NCBI GenBank assembly: GCA_000467715.1
Contig: AJFK01001064.1
Location: forward strand, 62,001-126,000
DNA: 64,000 bases
Reading direction: 5' to 3'
DNA from: Hysterium pulicare CBS 123377
Lineage: Eukaryota > Ascomycota > Dothideomycetes > Hysteriales > Hysteriaceae
The notes beneath the pieces were generated by a model. That model saw only the letters and a program-made list of their open reading frames with translations. It did no database searches and had not been told where the DNA came from. How positions within the stretch are numbered: position 1 is the first letter of the stretch; each line of letters begins with the position of its first letter. The position numbers and the translations under genes are program-made. This document shows positions 35,231-48,135 of this stretch, piece by piece.

Positions 35231-37304
35231 TTACATAACAACCGCAACGTGGTCATCCATGTATTGGGAGATGTCGCCTAGGAAACATGCCGCGATGATC
35301 GAGATACTACCAAAAGCGATGCTAGTGTAATAGACGTACTTGTACGCCTCTGAGTAAGCCATCTGTCCCGCTTTGACGACCGCAGCATATAGCATATCAT
35401 TCCCCTTGATGCCGGGTAAAAGAGCAATGTCCTCAAGCAAGCTGGCACCAGTGAGAGTAATAACCTCTCCGATGAGGGCAGGGGAGGTGATATTTGCTTC
35501 GACGAGTGTTCCGCCAATGTAGTACGTGGCTGCAGGGACGAACTTGTTGACGAAGACATTGTAGTAAACGCAATAGCCGATGGAACCGCCTATGACGCGG
35601 ATAGAAAGGGTAAGGGCAGCAACAGTGGCGATAAGGTCGTCAGGACAGATGATGGTAGTCATGATTGAGGCTGGGACAACGATGCCGCCAATGCCGAGTG
35701 CAGCGACGACGAGGATGCCCCACAGTTTGTAGAGATTGTCTGGCGTTGCGATGGCGAGGGCACCGCAGCCAGCTGTCATGAGAATTGAGGAGATGACCAT
35801 GAGCGTCTTGTTGTTGCCTCGAAATACGGATAGGAGCCAGAGAACGACGAATGCGCCAGTGAGAATGCCGAACCCAATTGGGAGACCGCGGAGGCCGACA
35901 CCGACGGGGTAATGGCCGTAGACGTTGAAGGCTTGGGTGGGCCAGAACATGAGGATGGAGAAGAAGTTTGCGCCGGATATGAACGTAATGATGAGAGTTA
36001 AGATGAGGATCCTCGGAGCTTGGTTAAGACGGCGTGGGAACATGGGGAAGGGGGCGAATTTCGCTTCCCAGACCACGAAGAGGATGATGAGAACGACCCC
36101 TAGAATCAAGGGCGTGAGGACGTGGGCGCTGTGCCATTTGTACTTCGATGTGTGAGCATTCAAATGCTTGGGGGAGTAATAAATGTTTACCTGATAACCA
36201 CCCCATTGCATACCCGCCATGAAAAGAATCATACCAGCGATGCTCAGAAAGCCTCCAACAAAATCGATTTGACGAATTACCTCACGGCGAGTCAAGCCTT
36301 GAGAGTTAACACGGGGTGGGGGAAAGTAGAAGACGACAGTAAGTACAAGACCAATGAAGGCCCATACTCCTGAAATCAGACCGCAGTACCTCCAAGTTGA
36401 GTGGTACGCGATCAACTGTCCCCAGAGCACAGAGGGGCAGAATGGAATGATGGTGAAGACCAAGATTGCGACATACTTGCCTCGCTTTGCCGTTGGAGCG
36501 AGTTCGGCAGTCGCAGCTAAGGCTGTAAGTTCGTTGATGCCAGCCCCAATTCCAGCAAAGACCATTCCACCTAAGGCGTTCATCAGCAACATAGTTTGAC
36601 GACGTACAAGCGAGGGGAATAATACCAATGAAGATGTTCATTGTGTGGGCAGTTGAGCAAATGATCATCCCAAGGACGACAAAGCATGCACCAACGATAG
36701 CAACGTAACGCCTTCCAAACAAGTCGGACAAAGACCCTACGAATGGGCATACCGCTGCTAGAGAAAGCAAATTTGCTAGGACGAACCAAATCCAGCGGTC
36801 GGCTCCTCCAATGTCGCCGTAGATGTACGGTGGTACCTGTGGTACTGTCAGTTTCGGCCACCTCGGAAGCCTGCGTTTTGACTTACAGCACCGAACAGGT
36901 AGACTGGAATTTGAGAGCCTGTCCAAAGAAAAGCCTGAGATATGTCAGGCCGTGGTACGTGAGCGTTTGTCGTTAGTGCCCTACCATTGCAATCAAAGCC
37001 ATTATCCTTCTCTTGGTCATCTTGCACAACTGTCAGCGTAGCCTTGGCGACGTTCTCTCATGTTTGCCTCACCGGATGCTCTTCATGATCCATCCCATCT
37101 CCTGTCATGAAGTCAGCGTTGTGTTTGAGACGTCCAGGTGAGAGTCTGACCAGCCGTGCGCAGTCCATTTTTCTCGTAATAATTGCTGTGGCCAGGGACT
37201 TGATCATGGGTCGGAATGTGCTCGAGCTGCCTCGCACTGCCCTTCTCGTGGTCGACTGGCGTGTGGGCTTCAACTGAGCCATCCGAACTATGAGTTACCG
37301 CCAT
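35231..37304 (-). CDS. MFS drug/toxin efflux pump, DHA14 (TRI12-like) type
   Basis: Seven exons on the minus strand (37304-37151, 37101-37073, 37020-36985, 36934-36887, 36836-36626, 36570-36191, 36142-35231) give 589 residues. A hydrophilic N-terminus (about 60 residues) leads into roughly 14 transmembrane helices. Motif A after helix 2 is GSLSDLFGRRYVAIVG. GMVFAGIGAGINELTALAATAELAPTAKRGKYVA and QWGGYQ are typical of the fungal trichothecene efflux pump (TRI12) family. Exons 2-4 are microexons of 29, 36 and 48 nt, so the start of the transmembrane domain is missed if introns are ignored. Substrate unknown. No biosynthetic gene lies beside it. TRI12 relatives also include siderophore transporters, so iron use is an alternative. 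Confidence 0.9.
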
Positions 37305-40248
37305 GATGGTCCTTCAACAGCCCGAGGTTGTTGCGAAGAGTGGTGAAGTAGCAAGTTTGAAGAGTGAAGTGTGAAGAGAAGAGAAAAGAAATGATGCCTC
37401 CAAGACTGGGGCGTCACGATGATAGTCAGGCAAGTTCCCGATGTGAATGGGTGATCAAGGGAGGAAGGAGGGAATTGGCATCCGCTAGAGTTGTCGTTCG
37501 ACGCGGCAAGGGCAGTGGTAATAAACCCTGAAAGCCGCCCAGAGGCAGGTGTGGGAACCGATGTGCTTGCCGTGTTGGGCTGTGGATAGGAAGATACAGC
37601 AGGAGTGGTTAGCTGAGAAGCCCAGCCCCCTGCACAGACCGAGGCCTGTCCCTTGTGGAAGGTGCGAAGGCGGGCCAAAGAAGCGGACTACTTCCGCGTT
37701 GCAGCCAATTCCGTGCATGCCTTCTTCCTGATAGGCTTGACGGGAGGCATCTTTTTAGCCTTCAACTCTGTTCTTTTGTTCCCTCAACCACTGACGACAA
37801 CAACACCCACGAAGTGGAATTGGTGTAAAGCCCATGTGACCGTTTCGTCCATTTCTCCGCAAAGTTGGTGGCCGCCGTCGCCTCCGTGTCTTGGGCTTTG
37901 TGGGGAATCCACAAGATCCGGGGTAGAAGTGGGCCAGAAAGCGGAGTAAGAACAAGCGACTCGATCACCCTCTGGCCCTCAAGTGACGATATCGCCTCGG
38001 TATGTCTGCATAAGGCCAGTCTTCCGCTGCATCAACTGTCACTGTAACTTAATCCAGCGCAATCTCCTTAGGTTCGTTCTTGGACCATGATTCCAGTCTC
38101 GTGGTGCTTCATTGAAGGGGGTCTAGAATGGAGTCTTTATGTGGTTTTTAACTGCTAGATCGTCCCTTCGATCGGGAGAGCTGCAAACCGCATACTTGGG
38201 CATGAGGAGAAGTTTGCATTCCCGGTCTTTGGCATCCTGTCGCCAAAACGATTGGTGCACTTCGTCGTGTCCAGGCTCATGGGGCCTTTGCATGTTAATC
38301 TCTTCGTCGCCGGGATGCTGCGTCTTCCCAGTAGCTTCATCCCTCTTTTATAATGTATTTGCTATATCGAATTTCTTGCGCTTTGACAAAGCCGTGTGGC
38401 GAGAATTAAGCAGCCGCCTAAAAGTTGGTGCCCGCTTTCATCGTGGATCACTGACTTGTTGGAATCCTTCTTGGACGGGCGTTTCGAACCAGATTCAGCG
38501 CGATAAGGACGTACAAATTCTTTTATAGGGCGAATTGCAATTACTCTGGACAAGAAGAGTTATCGTACGAAGCCATCAACTGCGTGCGAAGTCAAGCTTT
38601 AAATAAGGGCCTCAGTCCCCAATGATCTATCACATTTGGCAAGGGAGATGAGTAATCTCATGCGTTTCCTGGCAGAACCGAGGAAGAAGCTACAGCGCAA
38701 GCTATCACTTACTGGACACCTCCCTGGCACGAATGAAATTCCGTGGACAAGCTCTATAGTAGTCCTCATCTCTATGTTACCGTCTATCTTCAAAACTGGT
38801 TGGAAGATTACGTGATCAAATCGCCAGCCTTGCCAGCGCATCACTGGACACAAACATGCAGGCTTACATCAAGGAAGACAAGCCCCGAAAGCGCGCCATG
38901 AAAAGCAAAATTAAAACGCTCATTCAACGACATGGGAAACCGTCAATTTCGTATTACTGAAGTTCTTGGACTTTGCAAGCCAGATGTTATTCCCGATGGT
39001 CACGCTCAGAGTCATAAAGAGGCCTGAATACCACTTCATTGACTGTGTCGCGGTTGAGAGTATGAAGAGGAAGATCGGGAGCACATCACGAGTCCGCAGG
39101 CTCACAGAAGCTGAGACTACTAAACCTGCATTCGTCAGGGGTTGAATAGGACTTTGAGCGACTCTCGGTTTTCTAGCCTCGTGCCGTGGAACATAGCCCA
39201 TTCTACATTTAGCTCGGGGCTTAGGGAACAGTCTGACAATGGCGCCGCCATGAAAGACGAGAGCCGAGACGGATAGACATCGATCAAATAGACCTTGGGC
39301 GTGAAGGCAGTTTGGAGGTCTATATAGCATGTGAGAGTCGTTCCGGCGACCGGAGGCTGTTCTGCTCAGTTAGCTTACTGTATACTGCTGTTCTGCGAGG
39401 TTTTTGGAGGGAGGCCGGTCTTCATATCCTTTCAATAGACAAGGCGGTTCGCGAGAGGATGTGCACCAGGGGTAAGCGACAGCTATAGTGTCGTGGGACG
39501 TGTCAAAAGTGTTTCTTGCAGATATTGATGTAATGCAGTGGCCTCGAGGTCGAGGTCGGTCAGGCCCAACTGCGGAGGTCATGATGAAATGGCTGCCCAA
39601 ACGAGCTGCGAGTCTGAAAGCTGCCAAGTAATGGGTATTCGAATATGAAACATTGCTTGCCGCTTCAAAATGGTAAACCGTGTGTTTGATCCATTTTCTG
39701 GTGAAGTCAAGCTAAGAATAAAATTATTGGCATGTGCCAGGCCGTGCAATAAGTGGTAATGCCGGGAAATGTTATGAAACAGGCGCAGGCTATGCAATTG
39801 GGGAGCGACAGCCACGAGAAGTGAATCAAAGGAAATCGCTATGACAAGTGCCAAGACAAACGAAATAGAATATGATTGATTAAAATCAAATTCAAACAAC
39901 TTGAACCGAGTGAGATGAAGGCACGAAATAGAACCTGGAAGCAAACAGGAAACACAGAGCTGAGAGTCGGGAGTCGAGACAAACTTGCAAGCAGATAGAA
40001 AAGACCTTGGGTATCCCCCTAAAGAAATTGAGAGACTCCAAAATGAAACGCCAGAAGCCGCGAGGCACCCAAAATCTGAAATGTCCGCTAATAATGTTTT
40101 CTGCCGCGAGGCATCCGATCTTAATATAAATACGATCCAGTCCGCGAGGACATTAAGGTTCTGATTTGGGTGTCGTAACTTCGTGAAATGAAAAGAGAGC
40201 TGGCTAGAGACTCGACTCTGCCTCAACCAAGGGAAGGATCTGTATGGT
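37305..40248. other. gene-poor stretch, weak frames only
   Basis: Nothing nameable in 2.9 kb. A minus frame at 39330-38920 contains two hydrophobic runs (LPIFLFILSTATQSMKWYSGLFMTLSVTI) and might be the rest of a membrane protein. A 234-codon minus frame at 40283-39579 overlaps the 3' end of the next gene and lacks an ATG start. Short direct repeats GCCGCGAGGCA occur at 40057 and 40103. Confidence 0.4.
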
Positions 40249-40746
40249 TTATATCCTCCGCTCGAGATGCTGTACACGAGCACGGAATCCTTTGACTATC
40301 TCGCCGATCCTGCGCACTTTATCGAATTCGACTTGTAGTTCGTCGATTTGACGAAGAATTTCGCGGAAGCGAGCGATTTCGGCATCGGCCATTTGGAGCG
40401 CGTTGCCCGCGCGATCATATTGGATTTGGGTTGCGGTTTGGGTTTGCTCTGTTAGCTGAAGGAAGTCTGCATTAGCCTTGTCTCAATGTCCTTGGGAGGG
40501 GGACGTTCTCACAGCTTGCCAACGTTGTTGGATAGAATACATGAGTCGATCGAAATGTGTGCTCAACGCTTGGAGACTTGATGGATCCAGTAGAAGGCGA
40601 CCTTGACTGGAGGCGTGGCTGGCTGCGCGAGAGGAGGAGGAGCCTGCTTGTGAGAGCGCAATTGCTTGGTGTTGGCGCAGGAGTTGTATCTCGCCCTGGG
40701 TGAGGCCCAGTTGTGTGTCTGGGATGGAGTTGGCCGGGGATGCCAT
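40249..40746 (-). CDS. small coiled-coil protein, possible BLOC-1 subunit
   Basis: Two exons on the minus strand (40746-40513, 40455-40249) give 146 residues. The first half is Ser/Gln-rich and disordered (GSSSSRAASHASSQGR). From about residue 55 it is helical: LSTHFDRLMYSIQQRWQ, then AGNALQMADAEIARFREILRQIDELQVEFDKVRRIGEIVKGFRARVQHLERRI, a heptad pattern to the end. The ID-EL--EFDK-R-I--IV--F--R pattern is like Cnl1-type BLOC-1 subunits of fungi, which act in endosomal sorting, but that is from memory of the family and not certain. Splice sites are strong (GTGAGA, CTTCAG). Confidence 0.8.
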
Positions 40747-41732
40747 CACACGTCTTGACTATGGAGGCCATGTCATTGTCGGACCAAAGACACGATGCTC
40801 ATGGCACCAGGTGGATAGAAGAACAGCGCCGTGTCTCTGGCGTTCTGTCGGCGGTGACGATATGGCTTTGATTGGGACGTTGCACAGTGAGGGAGGAGAG
40901 GAGGGAGCCAAGACCCAAAAAGGAAGCACGGCAAATCAACGCACCCTCCATCAATGCCTGATGGCTGATATGCCAGTAGCAAGGGACGGCAGACATCCTA
41001 ATGAAGAGCAAACTGCAGCCCTACAACCAGTTCATCGTGGCCGCAGGAGAGCCTTGCCATGCCCGTACTACGGATAGACACGATGCAGCCTCTAAATCTT
41101 TTCTTTCCGCTAGCAATTGGATCACCACCGACGCCATCTCATGCTTCTCGGCTGTACCTGTCACCAGCGGATGGACTACACCAATCTACTTATGGCTGCT
41201 TTGTCTCTTCCTGTATCACGTTGATGAAATCGAGTGCTAGACATGTTTGACACGGAGAACGCCTTTCCGCCACCACACCCTCTCCGCTCCGTGCCTCAAG
41301 AGCAGGGGAGATAATATCGCAAGAACCCCGAGCGTAGGCGCTAACTTCTACTGGACAGACATTCAAAAGGAATAGAGCACTTTTGAAGTTTAGCTGATCA
41401 ACAATGCAGGACCGTTTGAAAGATAAGCTGTTAATCGACTTAATCGACTTTATCAACTTCTTCCACCAACGGTTACTCTGCTTCTGCGGGAAAAGCAGCA
41501 GCTTCGACCCGGTAGACATCATTTCCAGATGATGGACGAGTCAGACCGGGAACACGGAACATACGTCTCTCGAGATTCGAGATTCGAGGTTTGTTATTAA
41601 ATTTCGGGGCTATATATCACTATGTTCGTTAAGATTCTGAGATCCGGAAGATCTATTATATACCTACGTTTCCTCAACTCAATTGAATGTTATAGCAGTT
41701 TGATCATTTTTCCCCTGCGGAAATCCCTCGAG
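40747..41732. other. divergent intergenic region
   Basis: Shared upstream region between the coiled-coil protein (minus) and the esterase (plus). No independent gene seen. A short duplication, GAGATTCGAGATTCGAGG, lies at about 41572-41589. Confidence 0.5.
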
Positions 41733-43307
41733 ATGAAGTTAATCCTTTCCGCTTTCTGTTTTCTTGCCTCATTGATTTCCGCAACGATCCTCCAAAATGG
41801 ACAGGTTCGTGATGTCTCATATCCAGACACCACCATTGCATCCATAACCACCAACTCAACTGGCTGGAAAACATATGGACCAAATACTACTGAAATATCT
41901 TATAAGGGGAGATGGGATAGCAAATACATTTCCTGGTGGTCGTATGTGTCGTTATGTTGTCTCTTACGAACGATCCCTTGCTTATTCCTCTAGCGCTCCC
42001 GGTCTCAAATTTGGCTTCACGGGCTCGAACGTTGCCCTAACTTTTGGCCAATACACGTCCCCTGGTGTCCTAGTCGCATACCGACTTTCCGGGCAAGATT
42101 GGATGTTCACCAATGTCACAGCAAACACCACCCACCAGTTGATTTCTCCTTCGACACCCGGCCTCAACATGACCATGGCATGGCAACTACCTTTAACTCT
42201 GGAACTTCGCGTTACTAACTGGGCATACGGTGTCCAAATCTCTGGCATCCACGTCTCCGCCTCCTCGAAACTCATCAAACTCCCTACTTACTCAAAGACG
42301 ATCGAGTTTATCGGCGATTCATTGATTTCGGGAATGTATTCCACTTACGAAGGTCTCACTTCATTCGGCTGGGGCATTGGCGCTGGACTTGGCAACGTCG
42401 AGTTCAGCATAACCGCCTACCCCGGTATCTGCCTCGTCGACACGAACTGCTGGGGAAACACAAGAGGCCAAACATATCAATGGTACCATGTCTCTGACAC
42501 CTCATACCGCGCGACCGAAATCTACGGCGATAATCCGCCCGAGTGGAACTTCAAGGCTCATCCTGCTGCTGATCTGGTCATTATCAATATTGGGACTAAT
42601 GATAATAACACGCATAATAATGTGTCTAACCATCAGTATCTATCCAGCTATATAGAGCTTGTAGGCGGGGTGCACAAGGTATATCCGAATGCACAGATCA
42701 TAATCATGTCCCTGTGGAACGGATTCTATGCGCTCGGAAACACGTATGCGCAGGGCGGTGCTTTCATTGATGAGATACAGGAAGTTTATAATCATTACAA
42801 GGATCAAGGTTTCATACACTACTTCAACACTACGGGAATCCTTCAACATAATGATATTGTAAGTTCACTCTTCGATTCGAATATGACGCTTCAAACTCAT
42901 CGCTCATCCTCCTTCTATCCATCGACTGACCCCTTTCAAACCCCTCCTCTCCACCTTAGCTAACACCACCGTACCACCAGGGACCCCAATACCACCCCAC
43001 AGACGTTGGCCACATAAAAATCGCCTCCCACGTCCTCCAATTCATAAACTTAAAACTTGGATGGGAGCTAGGAGCCACAGGGCCAGAAGTGCAGCACGGT
43101 ACGTCAATTCCCCCTTAATGTCCAAAAGAAATCGCAATGAAACTCTAACGTGAGTTTCGCTAGATACGTTATATTGGAACGATGGTGAGTTCCGGTAGCG
43201 CTATTGCCATTATCTACTACCTACTTACCCTGGCGCCCGCCTAGCGGTGGTGTGATGTGATTTCTGAAGACGAGGCTGACTTCCACGATCTAGAACAATC
43301 GTACTAA
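41733..43307 (+). CDS. secreted SGNH/GDSL esterase (carbohydrate esterase-like)
   Basis: Five exons (41733-41941, 41994-42858, 42981-43098, 43164-43184, 43270-43307) give 416 residues. Signal peptide MKLILSAFCFLASLISA. Then a beta-rich jelly-roll part (about 25-150), followed by the SGNH hydrolase domain: IEFIGDSLISGMYSTYEG with the nucleophile Ser, INIGTNDNN with the block-III Asn, and HPTDVGHIKIASHVL carrying the catalytic Asp and His. This two-part layout is that of CE2-type acetyl esterases that remove acetyl groups from plant polysaccharides. Several N-glycosylation sequons (NTT, NVT, NTTG) agree with secretion. The fourth exon is only 21 nt (TLYWND). A role in plant-wall breakdown is inferred. 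Confidence 0.9.
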
Positions 43308-43866
43308 GCGCTCACGGTTACTCTACCGAAGGGGGAAGTGGCGCGGCGCTTATGCATGAGAGCATCACAGAGCCTTGTAACAGCCACAGCGATAGTGTGG
43401 AGAAGGGAAGAGAACATCCAGGCTCTACTCTGTCTCATGTCTATAGCCACCGTCACAGGAAAAGCCAGTTCATTCATCGATGAGATATCTTGATATGTGT
43501 GATAATATATTTGACACGTGAGCAAATCACGTCTATTCACAGGTCCCAGCTTCTCCCCTTTCTCTCCTTCTCACCCCGAAAATGAAATATACACAAGAGA
43601 AAGAAATAGTCCAATCACCCGCTAATAACGCAATGCAGTTCTATCCAAATTGGAAGAAGATTGTGGGGATATCATACCGGACCGAAAATATTACAAGGAA
43701 AATGGGGTATATCGGATAGAGAGATAGAGACCGCTAAGAGTATAAATTCGAAAAGGAAAGGAAATCATATGCACATGCCATGCCTTCTTGATGCAACGGC
43801 TGATATCGAGGTTCAAAAGGAAAAGAAATGCGTGATGCGTAAATGACAGAGCGGGGCGTGCTTGCT
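43308..43866. other. convergent intergenic region
   Basis: 3' flanks of the esterase (plus) and the ferric-reductase-like gene (minus). Nothing else recognised. Confidence 0.55.
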
Positions 43867-46407
43867 TCATATAGCATAGTTCTCCGCGTGTAGAAATATT
43901 TCGTCCTTGTTAGGGTCACTCCATACACCCCTTTGCAAATCTGCAATGGTGTTGCTGACGTCTATCCTCATGCTGGGAGGTCCGCATACGAACACACACG
44001 TTCGTCGTCCAAAGCTCTTGCTTAGTTGTCGTAGCGTATAGGGTATATCTGGACGCCCGTACTCGGTGCTCCAACCATCCTTCTTCTTGACAGCTGCAGG
44101 CAAGAACGCGAAACGCATGAGATTCTTTTGGAATTCGGTCGGTGTGGAGGGGAATCCGAAATCGAAACTTTGAGAGGCGCCAGCTTGCGTGCCGTTGGTG
44201 TTTAACGCTACGGTATCGAGGGCACCAGTTCCGGCTTCAACCGCTTGCGATATGTCGAGAGAGAGATTGCGGTCTTGGCGACGTTTGGCAAGAGAGCGAA
44301 TGGGTTCAGGTTGATGAATCCCTGCTGGGGCTGGTGGAGCGAGATGACCCTTATTTACGGGAACGAAATGAGCTTGAGGCAGGGCGGTTATGGCATCTTC
44401 GTTCTCGCGGCGGAGTTCTTTTTCGCGCTCTGCATCGCCTGCTGCTTCTTCGCGAATGAAGGCAGAATGCCGTTTCGAGGAGAGGCCAGAGAGGCCAGAG
44501 ATGCGCTTGTCGGCGATGTCTTGGAAAGCGTCGTTGACCTTATCATGGAAATAGAGGCTTACGGGTCGAGTGGGCGTTTTCGCGCTGACCAGTTGACCAC
44601 CCGTCATTCGCTTTGCTGCAGTGATGTAGAATTGGCATTGAACGGTGTCTGGGGGTGCGTATTCACGGCATATCCTAAGCTCTTCTTTGAACCATTCCAT
44701 AGTTTCAGGGCGCTTGAGTGCCCAGATGACGTGGATACTCTTGGTGACCGCTTTCCCATCTCGCATCTTCTTGATGAGGGTCAGGAGCTGGCTGACGATG
44801 GCAGTAATACCACTACCGCCAGCAATCAGGACGACGTGATCGAAGGCTTCAATGCGTCTCGTCATACCACCATAGGGGCCATCAATGAAAGCCCGATATG
44901 TATGCCAAGGACCATGCTCAATCGCACTCCTTAGTACTTTGTTGGTGAACCCACCGAAGGGTCGGAAGACCAAGACCATATCTCGGTATCCCTCACCATA
45001 CTCGGAGGGGAAGTCTTCGCTGCAAAGCGAGGCGACGGTGAATGGATGATTCTCAAACACGGAAATACCTGGCATTCGAAGGTACACATACTGCCCCGGT
45101 CTCCATCTAACCTGGGTGGGGATGGTGATCTTGATCGCGTTTTCAGGCATGATGGTGACGGCGGCCTCATCACCAATCAGCCAAGACATCCGGAATGGGT
45201 TCGTCCAGTTCAAGAAGAACAATCGCAGAAGATAAGATGATAACCAGATGGCTAGTGTGGCGAAAAGATAGTTCCAAGATGTGAGGTAGTTGTGGCAGTG
45301 CCAGAACATCATGCCCAAGAATACCATGGAGACTGGGACGTGCAAAGTGACGAAGAGTTCATACATCCAATGGCGGAGTGGTGCTATGGAGTGCACGCAG
45401 AGGAAACACAGGGGTACAAGAGCAGCAACGCCTAAGATCGGTCAGTAACTATTGAAAATCGTTTCGCGAGAATGCCTACCAGTGCCATAGATGTAGAACC
45501 CCCCTCCTTGGTTGAGCAAATTTTTGAAAACTTGCAGTCCACCTTGATCCCACACTGGTGTAATGTAGAAAGGTATTGTATGGACAAGGCTCAAAAATAG
45601 CATCAGATATCCACCCCATCGATGCAACACATTAAGCCGTTCATGTCCGATACCAGTCATCATGGAGATGAGGTTCGCCTTCATACTAAGGCCTACAACC
45701 CAGGGCATGAGAGCAACAGCGAGCATACCAGCTCGGACCGCGAGTGGTGGAGATCCGAATGCGATGCTTTTCCAAAATAGAGGTTGTGGAATAAAGCAGT
45801 AGAGGGTGACAAAGATAAAGGCTGCTGCAACAATGATGCAGACTCCCAACGAGGGTAACGCGATTGGTCTCCAGCCTTTTCGGACATTCAATTGCGGTAT
45901 TGGGTGATAAAAGATGAATCTGAACAATGCAATGGTGTTATTGATCGGCCCAATTGACGAAATAGATGATTGTGTCTGCGGAGGCCCTGGTAACGGGCCA
46001 GTGCGTGGAAAGAACTTGTTTGTGGACTTGTCAGTATAAAGAACCGACAACTCGTAATCTGTGTCGGGAGAAGTGGTCGTTGATGATTTCAATACCTCTT
46101 CTTGGTGGAGAACAGTCCGGATCTTATCCGTAAAAAGGTGGTAGTACCGCAGCATCGCTGCGATAACCAGCAGAGGTATGCAAAAGTACACGAATCCTAA
46201 TGCATACTTTCCGCTCTTGTTCCACGGATCCACGGTGTTGGCCTCAACTAACCCCGGCGGACTTGTGCTGTTGAAGGGAATGTTTATTCGTTTCGCCAGA
46301 GTTGAAACAACCTCCACGACCTCTCGCTCCGCCAGTGATACCGCAGACTCGAATTGCTCGAAAGCCACACCCGCCCGTCGCACCAAGGTCTCCGGAATAG
46401 CTGGCAT
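43867..46407 (-). CDS. ferric reductase-type transmembrane oxidoreductase (FRE/NOX superfamily)
   Basis: Two exons on the minus strand (46407-45480, 45431-43867) give 830 residues. A long N-terminus with one helix (KYALGFVYFCIPLLVIAAML) precedes the ferric-reductase core. Haem-binding His pairs appear in HRWGGYLMLFLSLVH and in HWMYELFVTLHVPVSMVFLGMMFWH. The FAD site is NHPFTVASL, the NADPH site starts at VVLIAGGSGITAIV and ends with CVFVCGPPSMRIDVSNTI. The family passes electrons from NADPH through FAD and two haems to extracellular ferric or cupric ions at the plasma membrane. An unusual spacer of about 150 residues, charged and Ser/Ala-rich, splits the NADPH-binding half (roughly residues 600-740). 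Metal-dependent control is expected but no site was identified. Confidence 0.92.
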
Positions 46408-47499
46408 GATTGATTATCCTGGTGGTGTTTCCGGTATCTTCAAGGAAGATAAATCAACTCAAGATGTCGTCTTGCTTGCACACTTCTGCCCGCAGAAGCT
46501 GTAGTCGGAAAGGAATTGGACTGGGTTGTCTGTGGGAGGTTTGACTGCGAAACGAATCGCTCAAAGTTGCCAGAGGACCCCTCTACATGGGAATCGAGAC
46601 GTGTTTTAAATAAGCTGCGGGATTGATGCGGTGTGAAAATGCAGCTTCAAGACTATTCGGGTAGCTGTGTTGCAGGAACGACTCGCTAATCGCGAAATGA
46701 TGAATGCAGTGCGCCGCCAGAGACACAGTCTCAACTCGTATGCAACAAGGGACAATTTAACAAATGCAAAGCAGGAACAGAGAAGAGGAGGAAACGCGGA
46801 GAGAGCTGTGAGCAACAGAGGGTATGATGCTGATCGGAGGTGGCGGTCATCCTTATGTTCCTGCGAAGGTGGAGTAGAGTAGGATGCAAGGGTCTAGGGT
46901 CTTCCGTATCGCACAGCCAGTGGAAAGCTAGATTCAACCGCTCGCACACCACACTACCCACGCTATTGGGCCAAGGATGTGATGAAAATCACGGCAGCGA
47001 CTGACTAGCAGGAGCACAGATTGACCCGCCCCAAAGAGGACTCCCGCACCCCGGGTCTATCCATCCCCGGTCGTATTGGGAGAATGCGATATATCCAAGT
47101 CGCCAGCGTGGTCCACTCTGGTCAATGAATGCCCCCAAGCATCAGCGACAAAGGGGGCATCTCGCGAGAGGACCGGACCGGTTGACATGCGCCTGACCTA
47201 GACCCAACTCTAAGCGGGAGGCGTTCTTCCTGCAGCGGAATGCAGCTCGGGGGCACAGCAATCGATACCGTTCCCGCCACCCGAAGGAGCCTTTTCACGA
47301 TCGATAAGGCTGTTTTATAGTGGTTGCACGGCATGACATGGACAATTGAAAGGATTCATGATATGCCTGTCTGAGGTCAGCTTCAACGATCGCCTTGTTC
47401 ACACGAGTAAGACTCTGTCATCGAGTAAGTCTGGCCTTCGACTAGATTTCGCTAGAGAGTATTGAGGAAGCCACCTCGTGGAGGTTGGGCAACAATGTC
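46408..47499. other. intergenic, nothing recognised
   Basis: Upstream region of the ferric-reductase-like gene and beyond. Only short open frames without motifs. Confidence 0.5.
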
Positions 47500-48135
47500 T
47501 CCAATTCGCAGGTCGGAGGGAACCTCGTTCGCATGGCTGGACTTCTGCCGGGCGAATCAGCACGAGACTGTGCGACGGAGACATGTTGACGGGCCTTGCA
47601 TACGACTGCACAAGAAAAAGCAGTTGGGAGGGCGGCTTTTGGGGTTGGTTGGTGTCGTTTCATTGAAATAACCGCCCACTGTCCACTTGCGGTTGGCGTC
47701 ACGGATAAGCTTTTCGAAGGCCGCTCTGACCTTCCCCTCAAGCACATCACCGCTCAATGACTTGCTGGAGAACGTCAATGGCTGTCGATGAGTATGCGCA
47801 TGAATTCACACCTCGCGCTGCGATGTGTGATAAACCTCCAACATGGCATCTTTCCATTCAGCGTTTCCCGATGCTTTGGCCCGTTTAGAGACCGTTTCGT
47901 GGATGTTCCTCTCCGTCATCACTCTGCAGTCCACATCAATGCCTCCAAAAAGGCCGGTCATACGTACGGACTGCATCTCTCGAAGCGCCGTGGCCCATTT
48001 TGAGACCATGCTGATTTAATTAAGGGCCCAACTCACAACCGCCAGCCCTACAGCCAGGTGCATGGGCAACTCTTCTACCGAACCTTCCAACGTGCTCGCA
48101 CGCGCTGGGCCCATTGCTCATCCATGGTCAACATG
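47500..48135 (-). pseudogene. protein-like fragments of an unrecognised gene
   Basis: On the minus strand three protein-like pieces follow each other: MLTMDEQWAQRVRARWKVR near 48135, then MVSKWATALREMQSVRMTGLFGGIDVDC with ETVSKRAKASGNAEWKDAMLEVYHTSQRE (48009-47809), then FSSKSLSGDVLEGKVRAAFEKLIRDANRKWTVGGYF (47778-47660). They lie in different frames, and the gap between the last two (about 30 nt) is too short for an intron. GLFGGIDVDC faintly recalls uroporphyrinogen-decarboxylase-like proteins, but I do not assign it. It may be a remnant or a gene with odd splicing. Confidence 0.3.

Noticed and set aside
39579-40283. 234-codon open frame on the minus strand
   Set aside because: It begins at GTG inside the coiled-coil gene, overlaps its 3' end in another frame and is dominated by Ser, Leu and Phe read from a purine-rich opposite strand. 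No motif or ATG start supports it.
35231-46407. Possible secondary-metabolite or siderophore cluster (MFS pump, esterase, ferric reductase)
   Set aside because: No synthase, NRPS, PKS, terpene or tailoring core gene is present, and gaps and unrelated genes separate the three.
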